From Ianthella basta (lineage: Eukaryota; Porifera; Demospongiae; Verongiida; Ianthellidae), in NCBI GenBank assembly GCA_964019415.1, contig OZ025884.1, forward strand, positions 2,909,875-2,973,874: a stretch of DNA of 64,000 nucleotides. The letters are read 5' to 3'. The translations under genes were made by a program, and so were the position numbers. Each line of letters opens with the position of its first letter. Position 1 is the stretch's first letter. Shown here one piece after another: positions 35,734 through 64,000 of this stretch. The notes below the pieces were generated by a model. That model did not search any database. It saw nothing but the letters and a program-made list of their open reading frames with translations, and was not told the DNA's origin.

Positions 35734-36750
35734 TAACTGACAAGAGGTTGCCAATAACATCACCATTACATGTACCCTGTACACTGTGAATCCAATTTGC
35801 TGAGGCCAGCATGAACTGAAAGAGAAGACACTGTGACTGGACTAAGGCTACCACGCTCACCTAGAGTCTCCTGGCCACCACTGCAAGTCAGTGGCAGATG
35901 AGCTGAAAGACCACTCCCCCATACCTGTGGGCAGGGCTGGCTTCACTGTAGAGGAGGAGTGTCCTGCCACACCCAGCAGGTCAGAGTCACACAGGGAGGG
36001 ACTCTTGACTCTCCACCCCTCCTCTCACACAACTAAGTGCACTCTCTTTCCCTCAACTGCCTATGTGAAATTCAATGTGAATAAGGATATACTTTCACAG
36101 GACACATTCACTTTCACAGGAGTGGCCCCAGGACCGTAGCAAGCCATGATATGAATGAACAAGAATGCACCTTCACAGGAGTGGCCCTATATACCATGCT
36201 CACTAACAACAGTTCTACAGTTACACACTTGCACTGTAAACACACACATTCACACACAACATGGCATGCATAGCAATTACAAACATGCATGTGTGCATAC
36301 AAATACGCACCAGCACACAACCACACATAGGTGCACGCATGTGTGTGTACTCACCCTTTCGCTATAGTACTGCTGCTGACATAGCTAGCTAGCACACATA
36401 ACCTAAAACATATATACACACAGAGCTCACTACTACACCACAGAGGTGGTTGTCTGGCACACTGCAGTGTACACATGACAGCAGGAAACAAGGAGTGATG
36501 GCTAACTGAGGCAGGAGGTGACATGTTCTGCGTCCATGCTGTGTGGGGGTGGGTAGCTGTGAGTGTGTAGGTCTTGCAAGCCCATAGATGAGTAGCCCTA
36601 CTGCACCAAGGGGCCATGCAACTGGCCCAGGTAATAAGGCTAGCGTCTATGCAGCCAATGGGCCACTGGTCTTGTTGCCACCTGCTGGCTCACTCCTTTA
36701 ATGGGGTCCATGTAGCCAAGTCTTAGTGTTACAAGTACCAGTACAAGTGT
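35734..36750. other. Non-coding stretch with no recognisable gene
   Basis: It holds a repeated TTTCACAGGAGTGGCCC motif (36112 and 36170), a CA-rich patch (36235-36350) and short shadow ORFs. No domain is recognisable. Confidence 0.5.
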
Positions 36751-36904
36751 GATCTGTGTATATACTATGTGCATGCACACATGTACCTGAAGAGGATAGC
36801 CCCAGGAAAGGGTTTGATGTAGCCTTCATGTGTTCACTGTTGCCTTCTTCAACAAGTAAATTATTGACAGCCATGTTGACCTCAAGGTTCTGTAGGGAAT
36901 GGAA

Positions 36905-37217
36905 CAAGTGGCATACTTTTACATGGACTACAAAACGTAATGCGCCGTCTTGCAACTCTGCCCCTGATAACATCATTTGCAAATTTTGTCCATTGCAGCT
37001 AATTTGGGACAAAAGTTACACAACTCGAAAGCGCGCGATAGATCACGTTATAGGATCAGCTGCATGCGCTGCAGCTTCCGATGTGCATGTATGCACATGT
37101 ATGCTTACTTCGTTGGTCAAGAGAGGCTCCAGCACGTGGCCTTCTTCATCACAGAACACTCCTAGAACAAGCATGGAGGATATGTCTTTGAAATGGTCGG
37201 CCACTCAATTGACATAA
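36905..37217 (+). pseudogene. Zinc-finger fragment of a transposon-type protein
   Basis: The plus-strand frame reads SAPDNIICKFCPLQLIWDK followed by RKRAIDHV, a C-x2-C...H arrangement like the BED/CGGBP1-type fingers that head many hAT proteins. It is related to 31494-31616. It has no clear start and no further transposase domain. It is probably a remnant, and the finger type is my guess. Confidence 0.35.
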
Positions 37218-37610
37218 AATACTGGGAGATAAAAATGGGGTTCCAGACAAGTTGGTGTTTCCAAATACAGCCCTTCAGACTGATTGTTACGAAGCAGTTT
37301 CTCACTGCACCAGTCGGACATTGAATCCTTCACCAACACTGCCAAGGGCAGCAGTGTGGGTAGTGAGGTGTTTTGACGCTTAACTGATTGATGATTTGTT
37401 CCCTGTCAGAGCTTAGCGTTTTAGTACCAATTCTTGACCGTTTGCATTGTGCAACCTTAGATTTACATGGCGTATGCAATAGAATACGCTCCCTGGCTGG
37501 AGAGCAGAGTGACACACCATGGAAAGCTAAACTGTTAAAAACTTGGAGTGACAATCACAGTAGTAATTGGTGTGAATTGATGACCACAGGGAGCACACCA
37601 GATTCCAGTT

Positions 37611-37766
37611 TGACTGTCACGCCATGCTACATGGTTTGACTGTCACACCATGCTACATGGTTTGACTGTCACACCATGCTACATGGTTTGACTGTCACAC
37701 CATGCTACATGGTTTGACTGTCACACCATGCTACATGGTTTGAATGTCACACCATGCTACATGGTG
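37611..37766 (+). repeat. Six 26-bp tandem repeats with internal palindrome
   Basis: Units start at 37611, 37637, 37663, 37689, 37715 and 37741 and are nearly identical. Each contains ACCATG-CTA-CATGGT, an inverted repeat with a 3-base loop. A seventh unit begins and decays after 37767. It is not a CRISPR, because there are no spacers. Confidence 0.95.
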
Positions 37767-38381
37767 TGACTGCTATTCCTAAACTTAGCTAATACGATGT
37801 CATATGAACTGTATAAGAACTGTGTGACCTGTTGTTTTGAGTATGGAACATTGACATGAAACAACTTGAAATGAAAAACTTGTGCTCACCCGCACTGGTA
37901 AACAAAACTGTTGACTCTCTGAGTCACGTAATATGTTCCTAAACAACAAACTGAGTAGATAATTTTTTCAACTGCCCTCAACTAGGAAGCATTCATATGT
38001 TCACAGTTTAGGAAACACAGCCTACACTATATACAGCAACCTATGCCATTTCAGTTTCAACAAGGAAACCACCTGCATACAAGTTTACTTGTGTATTACC
38101 GGTTAGTAACATACCTGGTATACACTGCATTCATGTGAACACCAATGGGGGGCCTATATATAATGCAGGGAATGTTTTGCTGTGCGAACACTAGCTGCAA
38201 CTCTCCATTCTCTTGAGCCTTTGTTAGATGACAATCACAGCGGGTTTTGTGGTCTCAAATTATCTGCCCAAAGTCTGAAATGATGTCAGGTGTGGGACCT
38301 TGGGGTGAAAGTGTTGATGCATTTTTTAAATCTTGCTGTAAACATCACTTGTAGTACATGTGTGGTGTATGTGTGACCCAG

Positions 38382-38619
38382 TTTTGATCGAAACCGCACA
38401 TTCTATAAGAGGCTGGCATCTTTACTAGCAGAGAAGCAGGCTCAAACATATGCCAAGACCATCGGGTGGCTTCGATGCACCTTGAGCTTCTCCTTGATGC
38501 GGTCTGCACTCATGTGCATTCGCGGAGCACGTTCGACTAGGAAGCAGCCCGGTAGACCATTCACCCTTGACACCCAGATTGAGCTGGCAGCAGCTGAGAG
38601 CCGAACCATCGGCTCTTGA
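38382..38619 (+). pseudogene. C-terminal fragment of a retroelement-type protein
   Basis: An open frame of about 78 codons containing FYKRLASLLAEKQ, IGWLRCTLSFSLMRSA and MCIRGARS, ending at TGA 38619. I recognise this as the conserved C-terminal segment found after reverse transcriptase in a common group of invertebrate element-derived proteins. No RT domain is left upstream. It may begin at an acceptor (CCCAG). Confidence 0.4.
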
Positions 38620-39344
38620 CTTGATCATGTTTGATTTCATAATTCACTGTACCTTTCAGAGATTTTGATATCTGATTAAGTATTGCATGGCATTTCTGTT
38701 ATATTGGGCAGTGCGCATGTGTGCCTGTGTATCATTATTTTGGTGTTATTGGTGTTTGATTGGCTTGGTGAATCGAAACTGCACACACAAACACACACAC
38801 AATAAATTGACTCTACTCTGCAACTCTGCGAGGTTCGCCATTGGTGTAGCGGCACTTCAACTGGATATGTGGTGGTTTCGGAAGGCTAATGAACGCCGCC
38901 CGTGTGCTGGGACACGTTGGTCTTTCTGCCGTTTGTCGACACCACGTCAGCATACCACAAGCCATGGTTGTTGCTTCCTAGAGCATCTATGGTCGCTTCA
39001 GCTCCTCAGTGACAGTAATAGTATTAAAACTTCACAACTCTTCAAGCAGTGGGTAAGTTTTGTTACTCCAGGCCTTTGCTCCGGCCTCCAAGTGAATATG
39101 GAGTGATAAGGCACCATGGGAATGTCAGTGAAGATAAAACCACCTTAGCACTTCAATGATAGCCTTGCCCTGTGTGTACTAGGAGGGCTCTATACTGTCA
39201 TCAGTTACGTACATATGTAGAGGGAATTGGGATTAATCGTGTGAGTCTCATGCCACATGTAACATTTCAACACGTGAAGACAAACTGACACCACTACAAT
39301 CTTCCATTTACGTTTATAACAGCAAACTACCTACTACTCCTCAC

Positions 39345-39937
39345 TTCTGAAAGGTGTGTTGCAATTTCTCAGACGAGGTATAGTCTGGAGGCTCTGGTAG
39401 ATCCTTTTGCTGCAGATCCTTCTTCCTCACACCAGCCCAGAACAAAGGCTCCATCCAACTGCATTGAAACACAGGATTGAGGATGATCACATTCAGTCAA
39501 CTGTAGGTAGCTAACAGTACGGCAAGTGTTGTCATACGTAATTATACAAGTGACTCGATAGCCCAGCAGGCAATGCGTCTGCGCTGTTAACTCCTGAGGG
39601 GATGTATCTATGTACGTAGGTGGGTCACTGAACTTGGATGAACCATGGATAATCCATGGATGAAAAGTGACCCAAGCCGACCTAATGTAGCTAGCTAAGG
39701 ACAGTACATCGTACGCCATCATGAGCTGGTTAAAGGCCAGACATAGCTATGCTGGGAGAAGAACTGTCAGTAAGCCTCAGAGGGCACGCACTTACAGCCA
39801 GAAGAGTCTTGAAAGGACACTAGCGGACTGGTATCCCTTGGCTCCCTTCACTCGAAGATGAGAGGTGTCCACCCGGTTACACGAATCCACTTGACTGTGA
39901 TCATGATCATCCGAAAAAGCCGAGTGGCGGCGGCCAT
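39345..39937 (-). pseudogene. ABCC4-like remnant, 5' part (exons 1 and 2)
   Basis: Exon 2 (39458-39345, 114 nt) is intact and nearly identical to genes A and B. Exon 1 (39937-39796) has the MAA start but a one-base loss about eight codons in, plus a small ATGATC insertion. It is out of frame and meets a TGA. Homology to intron 2 continues to about 39253 and then stops. Together with 29764-30315 it frames a gutted fourth member of the array. Confidence 0.88.
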
Positions 39938-40019
39938 CTTATAAATGGTATAATAATAGTTACGTAACTCAATATGCCAAGCGTTTTATATATATACTGA
40001 TTATTATTGATGATTATTG

Positions 40020-41078
40020 ATTGATATATTGAGATGATTGAGGATAAAGCAATGGCAGGGAAGAAGGCATTAGGGACATGGTTTCAGAGATGTACAGCAG
40101 AGTTGGGAGACATTGGTATTGGGACATTTAGGAAATTGATGACTTCACTAGTGGACTCCACCATGTTGTATGGAGCTGAGGTTTGGGGTTGTTGTCGGAA
40201 CTTACAATCAGTACAACAAGTGCAATTGAGAGCAGCCCGTTTATTCTTTGGAGTTGGGACTCTCCACCCCCGAACATCACTGCTGCTGGAGCTAGGAGAC
40301 CTCCCAGTGGTATGGCTGGCGAGGATAAGATGTATGGTTTTTTGGCTCAAGATTTTGACTAGTGCAGCATATGATGGAAGGTTACTGAAAAGAGTGTCTG
40401 TCGAGGCTATAAGACTCAACAAGGGTACATGGATAAAGAAAATGAATGCCTGCTGTAACGATTTTGGTTGGCAAGATGTGGGAGTGGAGCAGGTTAAAGA
40501 TATGTCAGAGAATGAGTTGAAGAGAATGTTGGAGAGTGTGGCGTGGAGGAGAGTAAGAAAAGAATCTAGTCAGGAATTAGAGAACAAACCAAAGCTGTCG
40601 ATGCTGAAGAAGATTGTGGAGTATGAAGAAGAATCCAGTTGTGCAAATGTGAAGATGAAAAGCGAGAGGAGGGTCTTGATCAAGCTGAGGGGAGGTACTG
40701 CACCGTTTCAAATGGAGACGGGCAGATGGCATGGAGGGAGGAAAGAGTATGCAAAGAGTGCGACAGTGGAGAGGTGGAAGATGTGGTCCATTGGCTGATC
40801 AGGTGCCCAGCCTGGATTGGACATCGTGAGGCACTTTTGAAACAATGTCATGATCATTCCTCCAATTCTGATGAAGATACCACGGCAAGACTCCTGTGCC
40901 TGGCTTGCCACAACCACAAGATAGCAGCAGATATCCACACCATGTGGAAGGCGCGTTTTGGCACATAGGGCCAGAATGAATTCCCTATACCCTGCAGGCC
41001 CTTAACTGATTTGTATATTTATATGTGAAGGACATCATCTAAACAGTTTTATGTAAATGTTTGTATATATATATAGTG
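40020..41078 (+). mobile_element. 5'-truncated LINE (non-LTR retrotransposon)
   Basis: It begins inside the thumb region of the reverse transcriptase and ends in a TATATATATATA tail near 41064. The 5' truncation and simple-repeat tail are typical of LINEs. No target duplication was identified. Confidence 0.7.
40034..40968 (+). pseudogene. LINE reverse transcriptase C-terminal region, frameshifted
   Basis: The first frame (40034-40798) has LVDSTMLYGAEVWGC and LLLELGDLPVVWLARIRC, the conserved end of LINE RT domains. A second frame (to 40968) carries the terminal zinc-knuckle-like CKEC...HWLIRCPAWIG. The true product shifts frame near 40730, so this copy is dead. The catalytic YxDD part is missing through 5' truncation. 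Confidence 0.75.
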
Positions 41079-41163
41079 CTGCTTTGGGCCAGCCTGGGCC
41101 CTAGTGCTGTATGGCATGATGAGTATACTAGCGGACAGACCTGCCCTTCGTGCAGGTCTCTCC

Positions 41164-41800
41164 GCGTGCTCGGCGTATGCCAGCTGGTCGGACACAGGCT
41201 GGTAATGTCATTGCTACTCAGGCCCCAGCTAGTAAAGCACTGGCTGGTCATGCATGCTCTGGCAAAGGATAGTCCAGGCTGGCCTGGTGATGTCAGTGTG
41301 ACCGACCTACCATGTCCATGCAGACTTTCTGCAATATAAAGACATATAATGTACAAAGGAATGCAGCAAAATGTTGGCAGATGTAGGGATAGTGAAAACG
41401 TATTCAGTCAGCGCATGTTAATGACCTGGGTTTTGTATGGACCGGCCCTCCTCCTTGTTGCATGGACCAACTGCCCCCCCCCCCCCCCCCCTCTTTGCAT
41501 GGACCGGCCCTCCTCCTTGTTACTACGGTTTTTCCGCCAGGTGGTTTTGCCATACCTTGCAGGTATGCACTGCACCATCCTTACATCTGCCCTTGTTTTT
41601 GGAGGAAACATTTTTACACACCCATAAGGGCGGGTCCCTATGTGTGCTTGGCATATGCCAGCTGGTCGGACACAGGCTGGTAATGCCATTGCTACTCAGG
41701 CCCCAGCTAGTAATGCACTGGCTGGTCGTGCATGCTCTGGCAAAGGATAGTCCAGGCTGGCCTGGTGATGTCAGTGTGACTGACCTACCATGTATGCATG
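41164..41800 (+). repeat. Direct repeat of about 155 bp, two copies 479 bp apart
   Basis: 41164-41320 and 41643-41800 both read GTATGCCAGCTGGTCGGACA-like sequence through to TGACCGACCTACCATG with few changes. An 18-C run (41474-41491) and repeated CTTTGCATGGACCGGCCCTC lie between them. There is no gene. It may be two ends of an unrecognised element. Confidence 0.8.
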
Positions 41801-41939
41801 CAATTTACATGGAAGATCACCGTAGACAAACAACGAATAGTTGTAAGAAGCTGATGGTTTCCGTGTGAGACAACCCCCCTTTTTCTCAGCTTCGGCATCG
41901 CGTTAGCTTGGGTGTAATCCTCGAACCTGCGCGAACGCC

Positions 41940-42398
41940 TAGGATACGGCATACTTTCTTCCAAGATCCAAGATGGCCGACGGTCGGTTCATCCTGGGTT
42001 ATCGCCGCGCGCTCCTTGGTAGCAGCTTATGTTAGCACGTCTACCACCTTAGATTGATGTGAGGTACAGCGTGCCACGGCTGGGAACGTTTGGGCACGTT
42101 TCGTCGACGTTCGCAGGAGGAGTTCGCGAACAACGGTTGGGGTTCTTCTTTTGTATTGGCAGCATAGGAACGTGCGCGGAAAACCGTATATTTTCTCCGT
42201 AAATCAAAGATGGCGGACGGTCGTTTGGAGGTTTTCCGCCGCGCACTCCTCGGCAGGGACTTCTTCGCGCACGTCGCCTCCCTTAGATCGAGACCGGGTG
42301 TGGCGTCCATAATCTGGGAAATTTGGTCTCAATTGGTGGACGCTCGCGGGAGCACTTCGCGGACAACCGCTCTGCTCATTACCTCTTTATATATATAG
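41940..42398 (+). repeat. Diverged tandem duplication carrying ATGGCGGACGG starts
   Basis: Two units about 236 bp apart share AGATGGC(C/G)GACGGTCG and CGCCGCGC(G/A)CTCCT. The second opens a 62-codon frame from 42210 (MADGRLEVFRRALLGRD...), and the first is broken after about 18 codons. It is GC-rich against AT-rich surroundings. A promoter/first-exon duplicate is possible. Function unknown. Confidence 0.45.
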
Positions 42399-43044
42399 AT
42401 GTAGTGCAGTGATTCCCTGCATGATGACGCTAAAGTAACAAACACACTAGGCTCGAGCTCATGCACATGCGCATAGGCACTCAGAACATACAGCAGTTAG
42501 AGCTATATGTTCATACATATACACATGCACTGATTGATTAATGAATGTCATCCTGACCACTGCATGCAATTTATATAAATTGCACTATATATAGCTAGCT
42601 AATTATATAGTTATTGTACGAAGAATACAGAAGAATGTCTTACAAGAGAGCTAATTGCTGATATGCATGACAAAGGAACTAGTGCAGGAAGAAGATTGGA
42701 TAAAGTATTATTATTATAATGGAATCATCAATTAATGCGATGCTTGCATGATGGAGACAACTTATAATGATCACACACACACAATGGTACACACTGACAT
42801 TGCATAATTATATGTGTGCACAGTGTAAGTATATAATTATATAATATTATCCTATGTACATAGCTACATCCGTCTAGACCTTGCATTGCATGTAAACCCT
42901 CAATATTGACCTTCATTTACCTAACTGAAGGCCAGACTACTGAAATAATCGCCATATAATTATTTATAGACATGTGCATTGTCTTGCTCAGAATTTGAAA
43001 AACAATTAAAGTGTTACGCAGCTAAATTAAATTTGGTGGTATGT

Positions 43045-60910
<17,866 letters not shown>

Positions 60911-62204
60911 TAACCGCAGCACACTAGCATTCCACAAATTGCTGCCTCCAAATCCAATCGCCCACTGAACAGAAGTATTTTATACTAGTTACTTAGGGTA
61001 ACTAACGAAATACAGTTTACCGTTTACGTTTACTGCAGTAGTTTAATTTATGAATATAGTTAATGTCTCACGTATCCCGTTCGTGCACCAGCCGAACACC
61101 CTCAGCCTGTTGGGGGTGTCCGTCTGTTGCACTCACCCTTTCCCTGTCCTATAGTTGGGCTCACTACATATAGCTAATACCTAATTCCCTACACCTAACT
61201 ATTACCAGTGAGCCAACCTACTGGTGGTGCACTGGCTTGGTCTTAAGTGGGCTGGGCCCGCCCCCGTGACCTTCGACCTCCTAAGGGTCCCATGACCATT
61301 GACCTTTGACCTCCTAGGAGTCTACATACTAGGTTGACCTTCAAGACGAGGTTAACCCTGGGGGACAGGGCCCAGGCCCCAAGAGGGGTCCCCCAGGTAT
61401 GAATCAACTTTAATGTTACTAGATAATAATATAATTATAAGATTTGATACTGTGTAGCTAGCTAAGTTCCGGGGCTAGATAATAATAATATAGTTATAAG
61501 AGTCAATACAATGCAAGTTCAGGGTGGGAATGGTACTTTAATGTCCATTGTGGCCTAAATGTACCAAGTTATTCCCCGAGGGAGTTTGCTGCCTGTGAGC
61601 CAGGGGCTGCTTGTGGTAGGGTCTTCCTGCAGAGGTGGCTTTGACTGTGGTCCTGGGGAGCCTGCAATACATCTGGAGACTGCTGCTAGGTCTGTGGTAC
61701 TCGGCCTAATGTACTGTTGGTAAGCCATGCTGGGCCACCTGCCCACGATCTTGATCATGGTCTCAGGGCATGAGGGACCCTCGCCTGGCTTGCTGATGTG
61801 GCCGCTCCTATTTTGAAGCTATGTCTGTTAAAGTGATCCCCAATGAGTCCAGTCTGCTGCAGGGCCTGCTGCACCCTGAGCACAAATTGCTCTCTTCTCA
61901 TTGGCGAACCATTCTCGTTGATGAATAACGTCCCTGGGCGGTTGCCCCTAATCGTCAAGTAATCCAACAGTGCTGAGACGGGGCAGGTTGAGGCTACTCT
62001 TGTCCCCTGCCGATATTGATCGGTTTTTGAGGCTTTGATTTGTAGCTCAATGTGATTGTGTGTCTCGTCATGGACATACACAAGGTCTGCCACGCAAAGG
62101 TGTACCTGGGGATTGAACGGCCCTCTCAGTCCCATTAAGGCATGGTGTGCAGTTTTGAAGCCTTCCTGTAAGGGTTCCTCCCCTTTGTTTGTGTAGTGGT
62201 TCGC

Positions 62205-62395
62205 TATACAGCCGATTTCAGAATGGTTGTCCAAAAGGTAAATGGCAAATGGCGTGACATCATAGCAAATGGCAGTACTGTACAATAGGAGTGACGTGTT
62301 GGCAAGCAGTTAAACTAATAGTGACGTCACGCCATTTGATCGTTCTGCCATTTGCCATTTTGGCCAACCGTTCTGAAATCGACTGTATAAACTTG
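62205..62395. repeat. Foldback nested in the 876-bp insertion
   Basis: The arms TATACAGCCGATTTCAGAAT and its near complement (about 62370-62393), plus the inner AATGGCAAATGGCG pair, enclose about 60 bases. Confidence 0.7.
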
Positions 62396-62432
62396 CTATG
62401 TAAACTGTAATGATCGCTACTTCCTGCGTGCG

Positions 62433-62440
62433 TATATAAA
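62433..62440 (+). promoter_or_regulatory. TATA box (TATATAAA)
   Basis: TATATAAAGG lies 36 bases upstream of an ATG in good context (62469). It is one of the clearest core-promoter arrangements in the window. Confidence 0.45.
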
Positions 62441-62468
62441 GGTGGGGCACGTGCATAATTTATTCAAA

Positions 62469-62645
62469 ATGGCGGACACCAAGCAGATAGACTATTTCTA
62501 CCCGAAAGAGTCTCATGCCGGCTATGAAGGAGTCGCTCCAGGCTACTTTCATAACCTTCGCGCGATAGAGCAACATCAATCACCAGTTTTTCCAATTGTG
62601 CTTGTTTGTGGAGGCTACAGTGCTCTCTGGAGACGCTTGCATTGA
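62469..62645 (+). CDS. Short ORF behind a TATA box in the 876-bp insertion (58 aa)
   Basis: AAAATGGCGG start; product MADTKQIDYFYPKESHAGYE..., ending TGA 62645. A GTGAGTCC donor lies further on at 62694 but out of this frame. It may be the remains of a transposase first exon. No family recognised. Confidence 0.3.
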   Translation: MADTKQIDYFYPKESHAGYEGVAPGYFHNLRAIEQHQSPVFPIVLVCGGYSALWRRLH

Positions 62646-63829
62646 TCTAGAAAATACTTCCGTTCGGCATCTTGGTGACCAGTTCTCAGCGCTGGTGAGT
62701 CCTACAATGAAGCACAATGGTGACATTAAGGAGCAGTTTGGAAGAACACGTAGGGTACAAAAATCCTGTTCATAGGTTGAGGAGTTCATAGCCGGATTTT
62801 GTATTTTAATGTCAAAATTGGCTTCCGTTCAGCTACGCTTTTCAAAGCGACTTTTTCGTCCAGCGCTCATCTGTTGCTTGCGCTGCACAGCTTGTCCACT
62901 CTTGCATTCCACAGTAACGTCAAAGCTGCAACCACGGTCAATTCAGGGATAAAAATCGCCTTATAATGTACCATTAAAGATTGCGCAATTTTGCGTGCCA
63001 TGCCTTAATACCCCTGAGCTGAGTCTGGTGCCACGAACTCACTGCAGCGTAGGAAGCTGAAAACTCCTATGCAGCAAGCTGCCCAAAGAGCCCGATTCTT
63101 AAAGCTGTGTGGATCCAATGCGAGGGCTGCCCTAATGTGGTTCATCATAGCCGCAGTAATGGGCAGCCGGATCCCTGCTGGTCCCCTCCCCGCGTTTGCT
63201 CGCTTGATGCCTCTAATCAAGAGATTAACATATGGGGTGTGGAACGATGGTGCCATGCAGGTCGGGTCTCTGAGTAGGCGAAAGAACCTGAGGCCTGCCA
63301 AATACACCTCAATGGTTGAGGCTGCCAGTCCCAGAGACCCCACGTGGGCAATAAACAGAGTCACCTTTTCCCCTGTGATTGAGTGTGGGGCAAGGTGGAA
63401 TTGGGAGGTGAATTTCTGGTACCATAACCAGCCTACTTTGTACGTGTTCATTGTCGCTTTCGCCAGTCCGGCCTCCAGAAAGCATTGAACGTCTCCCTCC
63501 AGCGAAAGGATGTCCATTCTGGGGCCTGCTCGGTGATCTGCCTGACCAGAGCTGGGGGTACCTGTGACGGAGCAGGGAAGCCTGCATATGGGTGTAGTCT
63601 GCGAAATGATGTCACTCTAAAGTGAGACAGATGGTCTGCTCCCGTGTTTTGGGGCCAGCTATGTGAACTGCCCTCAAATGGCAGTTGTACAGTGCCTGCA
63701 GATATGCCAAACATCGCAACATATGACTTGCTTGTGGATCTTGAGCGTGCAGCCGATTAATCTGTGAGACCACAGTATCATTGCCCAACACAAATGACCA
63801 AACAACACAAATGACCACTACAAGAGGAG

Positions 63830-63925
63830 AGAGAAAAGAAAGGTCTATGGAAAAAGTGAGGCCTATGAATAAAAGTCTATGGAAAAAAGAGAGGCCTATG
63901 GAAAAACGTCTATGGGAGTGCCTAA
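63830..63925 (+). repeat. Imperfect tandem repeat (GTCTATGGAAAAA / GAGGCCTATG)
   Basis: Three to four degenerate units of about 30 bases near the right edge, within the DIRS-like region. Confidence 0.65.
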
Positions 63926-64000
63926 GGGGGTTCCAGTTCCATTAAACAGTCGTGCTTCGCCCGCCTTGTCATGATGGTCCCAAATCACTGAATGTCCGAC

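Larger units (their letters stand above)
62134..63009. mobile_element. 876-bp insertion inside the tyrosine recombinase
   Basis: It begins ATTAAGGCATGGTGTGCAGT and ends, reversed, ATTAAGGCATGGCACGCA. The recombinase reading resumes on either side. It contains a second foldback (62205-62395) plus a TATA box and a short ORF on the plus strand. Superfamily not assigned. Confidence 0.65.
61555..63517 (-). pseudogene. Tyrosine recombinase of the DIRS-like element (interrupted)
   Basis: N-terminal core-binding part: TMNTYKVGWLWYQKF and STIEVYLAGLRFFR (63440-63270). The catalytic part begins FLRCSEF (first Arg), breaks at 63010 and resumes at 62133 with GLRGPFNPQVHLCVADL, KASKTDQYRQG (Lys), NRHSFKIGAATSASQA, GRW and MAYQQYIR (Tyr). 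The His-x-x-Arg box reads HSFK, so the second catalytic Arg is replaced by Lys. A one-base shift near 61757 separates the last segment. Inactive. Confidence 0.7.
61000..63990 (-). mobile_element. DIRS/Ngaro-like tyrosine-recombinase retroelement, degenerate
   Basis: From right to left: an RNase H end (63818-63612, MLRCLAYLQALYNCHLRAVH then IAGPK), a linker ending PEWTSFRWRE, and a tyrosine recombinase. RNase H followed by a tyrosine recombinase is diagnostic of DIRS-order elements. The element continues past the right edge. The left end is not resolved; 61100-61550 is probable 3' non-coding sequence with internal short repeats (CTAGATAATAATA units at 61419 and 61477; GACCTCCTA pairs at 61270-61320). 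The frame is broken near 63640, 63485 and 61757 and by an insertion at 62134-63009. Confidence 0.7.

Noticed and set aside
36155-36367. CA-rich stretch as a coding exon
   Set aside because: Simple-sequence bias explains the open frames. No conserved motif.
37611-37766. CRISPR-like regular repeat array
   Set aside because: The units are directly adjacent with no unique spacers, and the DNA is animal nuclear.
38687-39106. 139-codon plus-strand ORF
   Set aside because: Cys/Trp/His-rich low-quality composition, no domain and no splice or promoter context.

Overview
This is animal nuclear DNA. Genes are split into many short exons with GT/AG introns of 100-1500 bp, and the space between them is filled with degraded transposons, foldback elements and microsatellites. 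I see nothing prokaryotic or organellar. The compact genes, the element mix (Ty3/gypsy, DIRS-like tyrosine-recombinase element, LINE, hAT, many TIR foldbacks) and the AGCTAGCTAG/CATGCATG-rich introns suggest a marine non-bilaterian invertebrate. A sponge is my best guess, at low confidence.

The backbone is a tandem array of ABCC4 (MRP4)-type ABC transporter genes, all on the minus strand. From right to left: gene C (60910-43045, 27 exons, 1428 aa predicted); a gutted fourth member with only exons 1-2 (39937-39345) and exons 26-27 (30315-29764) left; gene B (29030-16437, 27 exons, 1394 aa, complete); and gene A (12060 to beyond the left edge, exons 1-14). Exon lengths and phases match across members. 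A and B are also alike in their introns, so they are recent duplicates. C is more diverged and its introns are expanded by insertions.

The middle of the gutted member (30.3-39.3 kb) is replaced by other DNA. It holds an intronless 410-codon gene whose product reads as a thiaminase I (thiamine pyridinylase), a truncated second copy of that gene's 5' end, a hAT-type element with a TTF-like first exon, fragments of other transposon genes, and a 26-bp tandem repeat. The left junction carries two telomere-like TTAGGG units.

Other insertions: a 5.24-kb Ty3/gypsy element in an intron of gene A, absent from the same intron of gene B; a 3.85-kb insertion between genes A and B whose last exon encodes a coiled coil plus a Tudor-like tail; a 5'-truncated LINE (40.0-41.1 kb); a TTAA-bounded element and two copies of a 1.1-kb TIR element in introns of gene C; and at the right edge a decayed RT-RNase H-tyrosine recombinase retroelement split by a second insertion with its own TATA box and short ORF.

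The ABCC proteins should be membrane efflux pumps with a class I PDZ-type C-terminus (ETTV). The thiaminase-like protein has no signal peptide and should be intracellular. Nothing in the sequence links the two functionally beyond adjacency.
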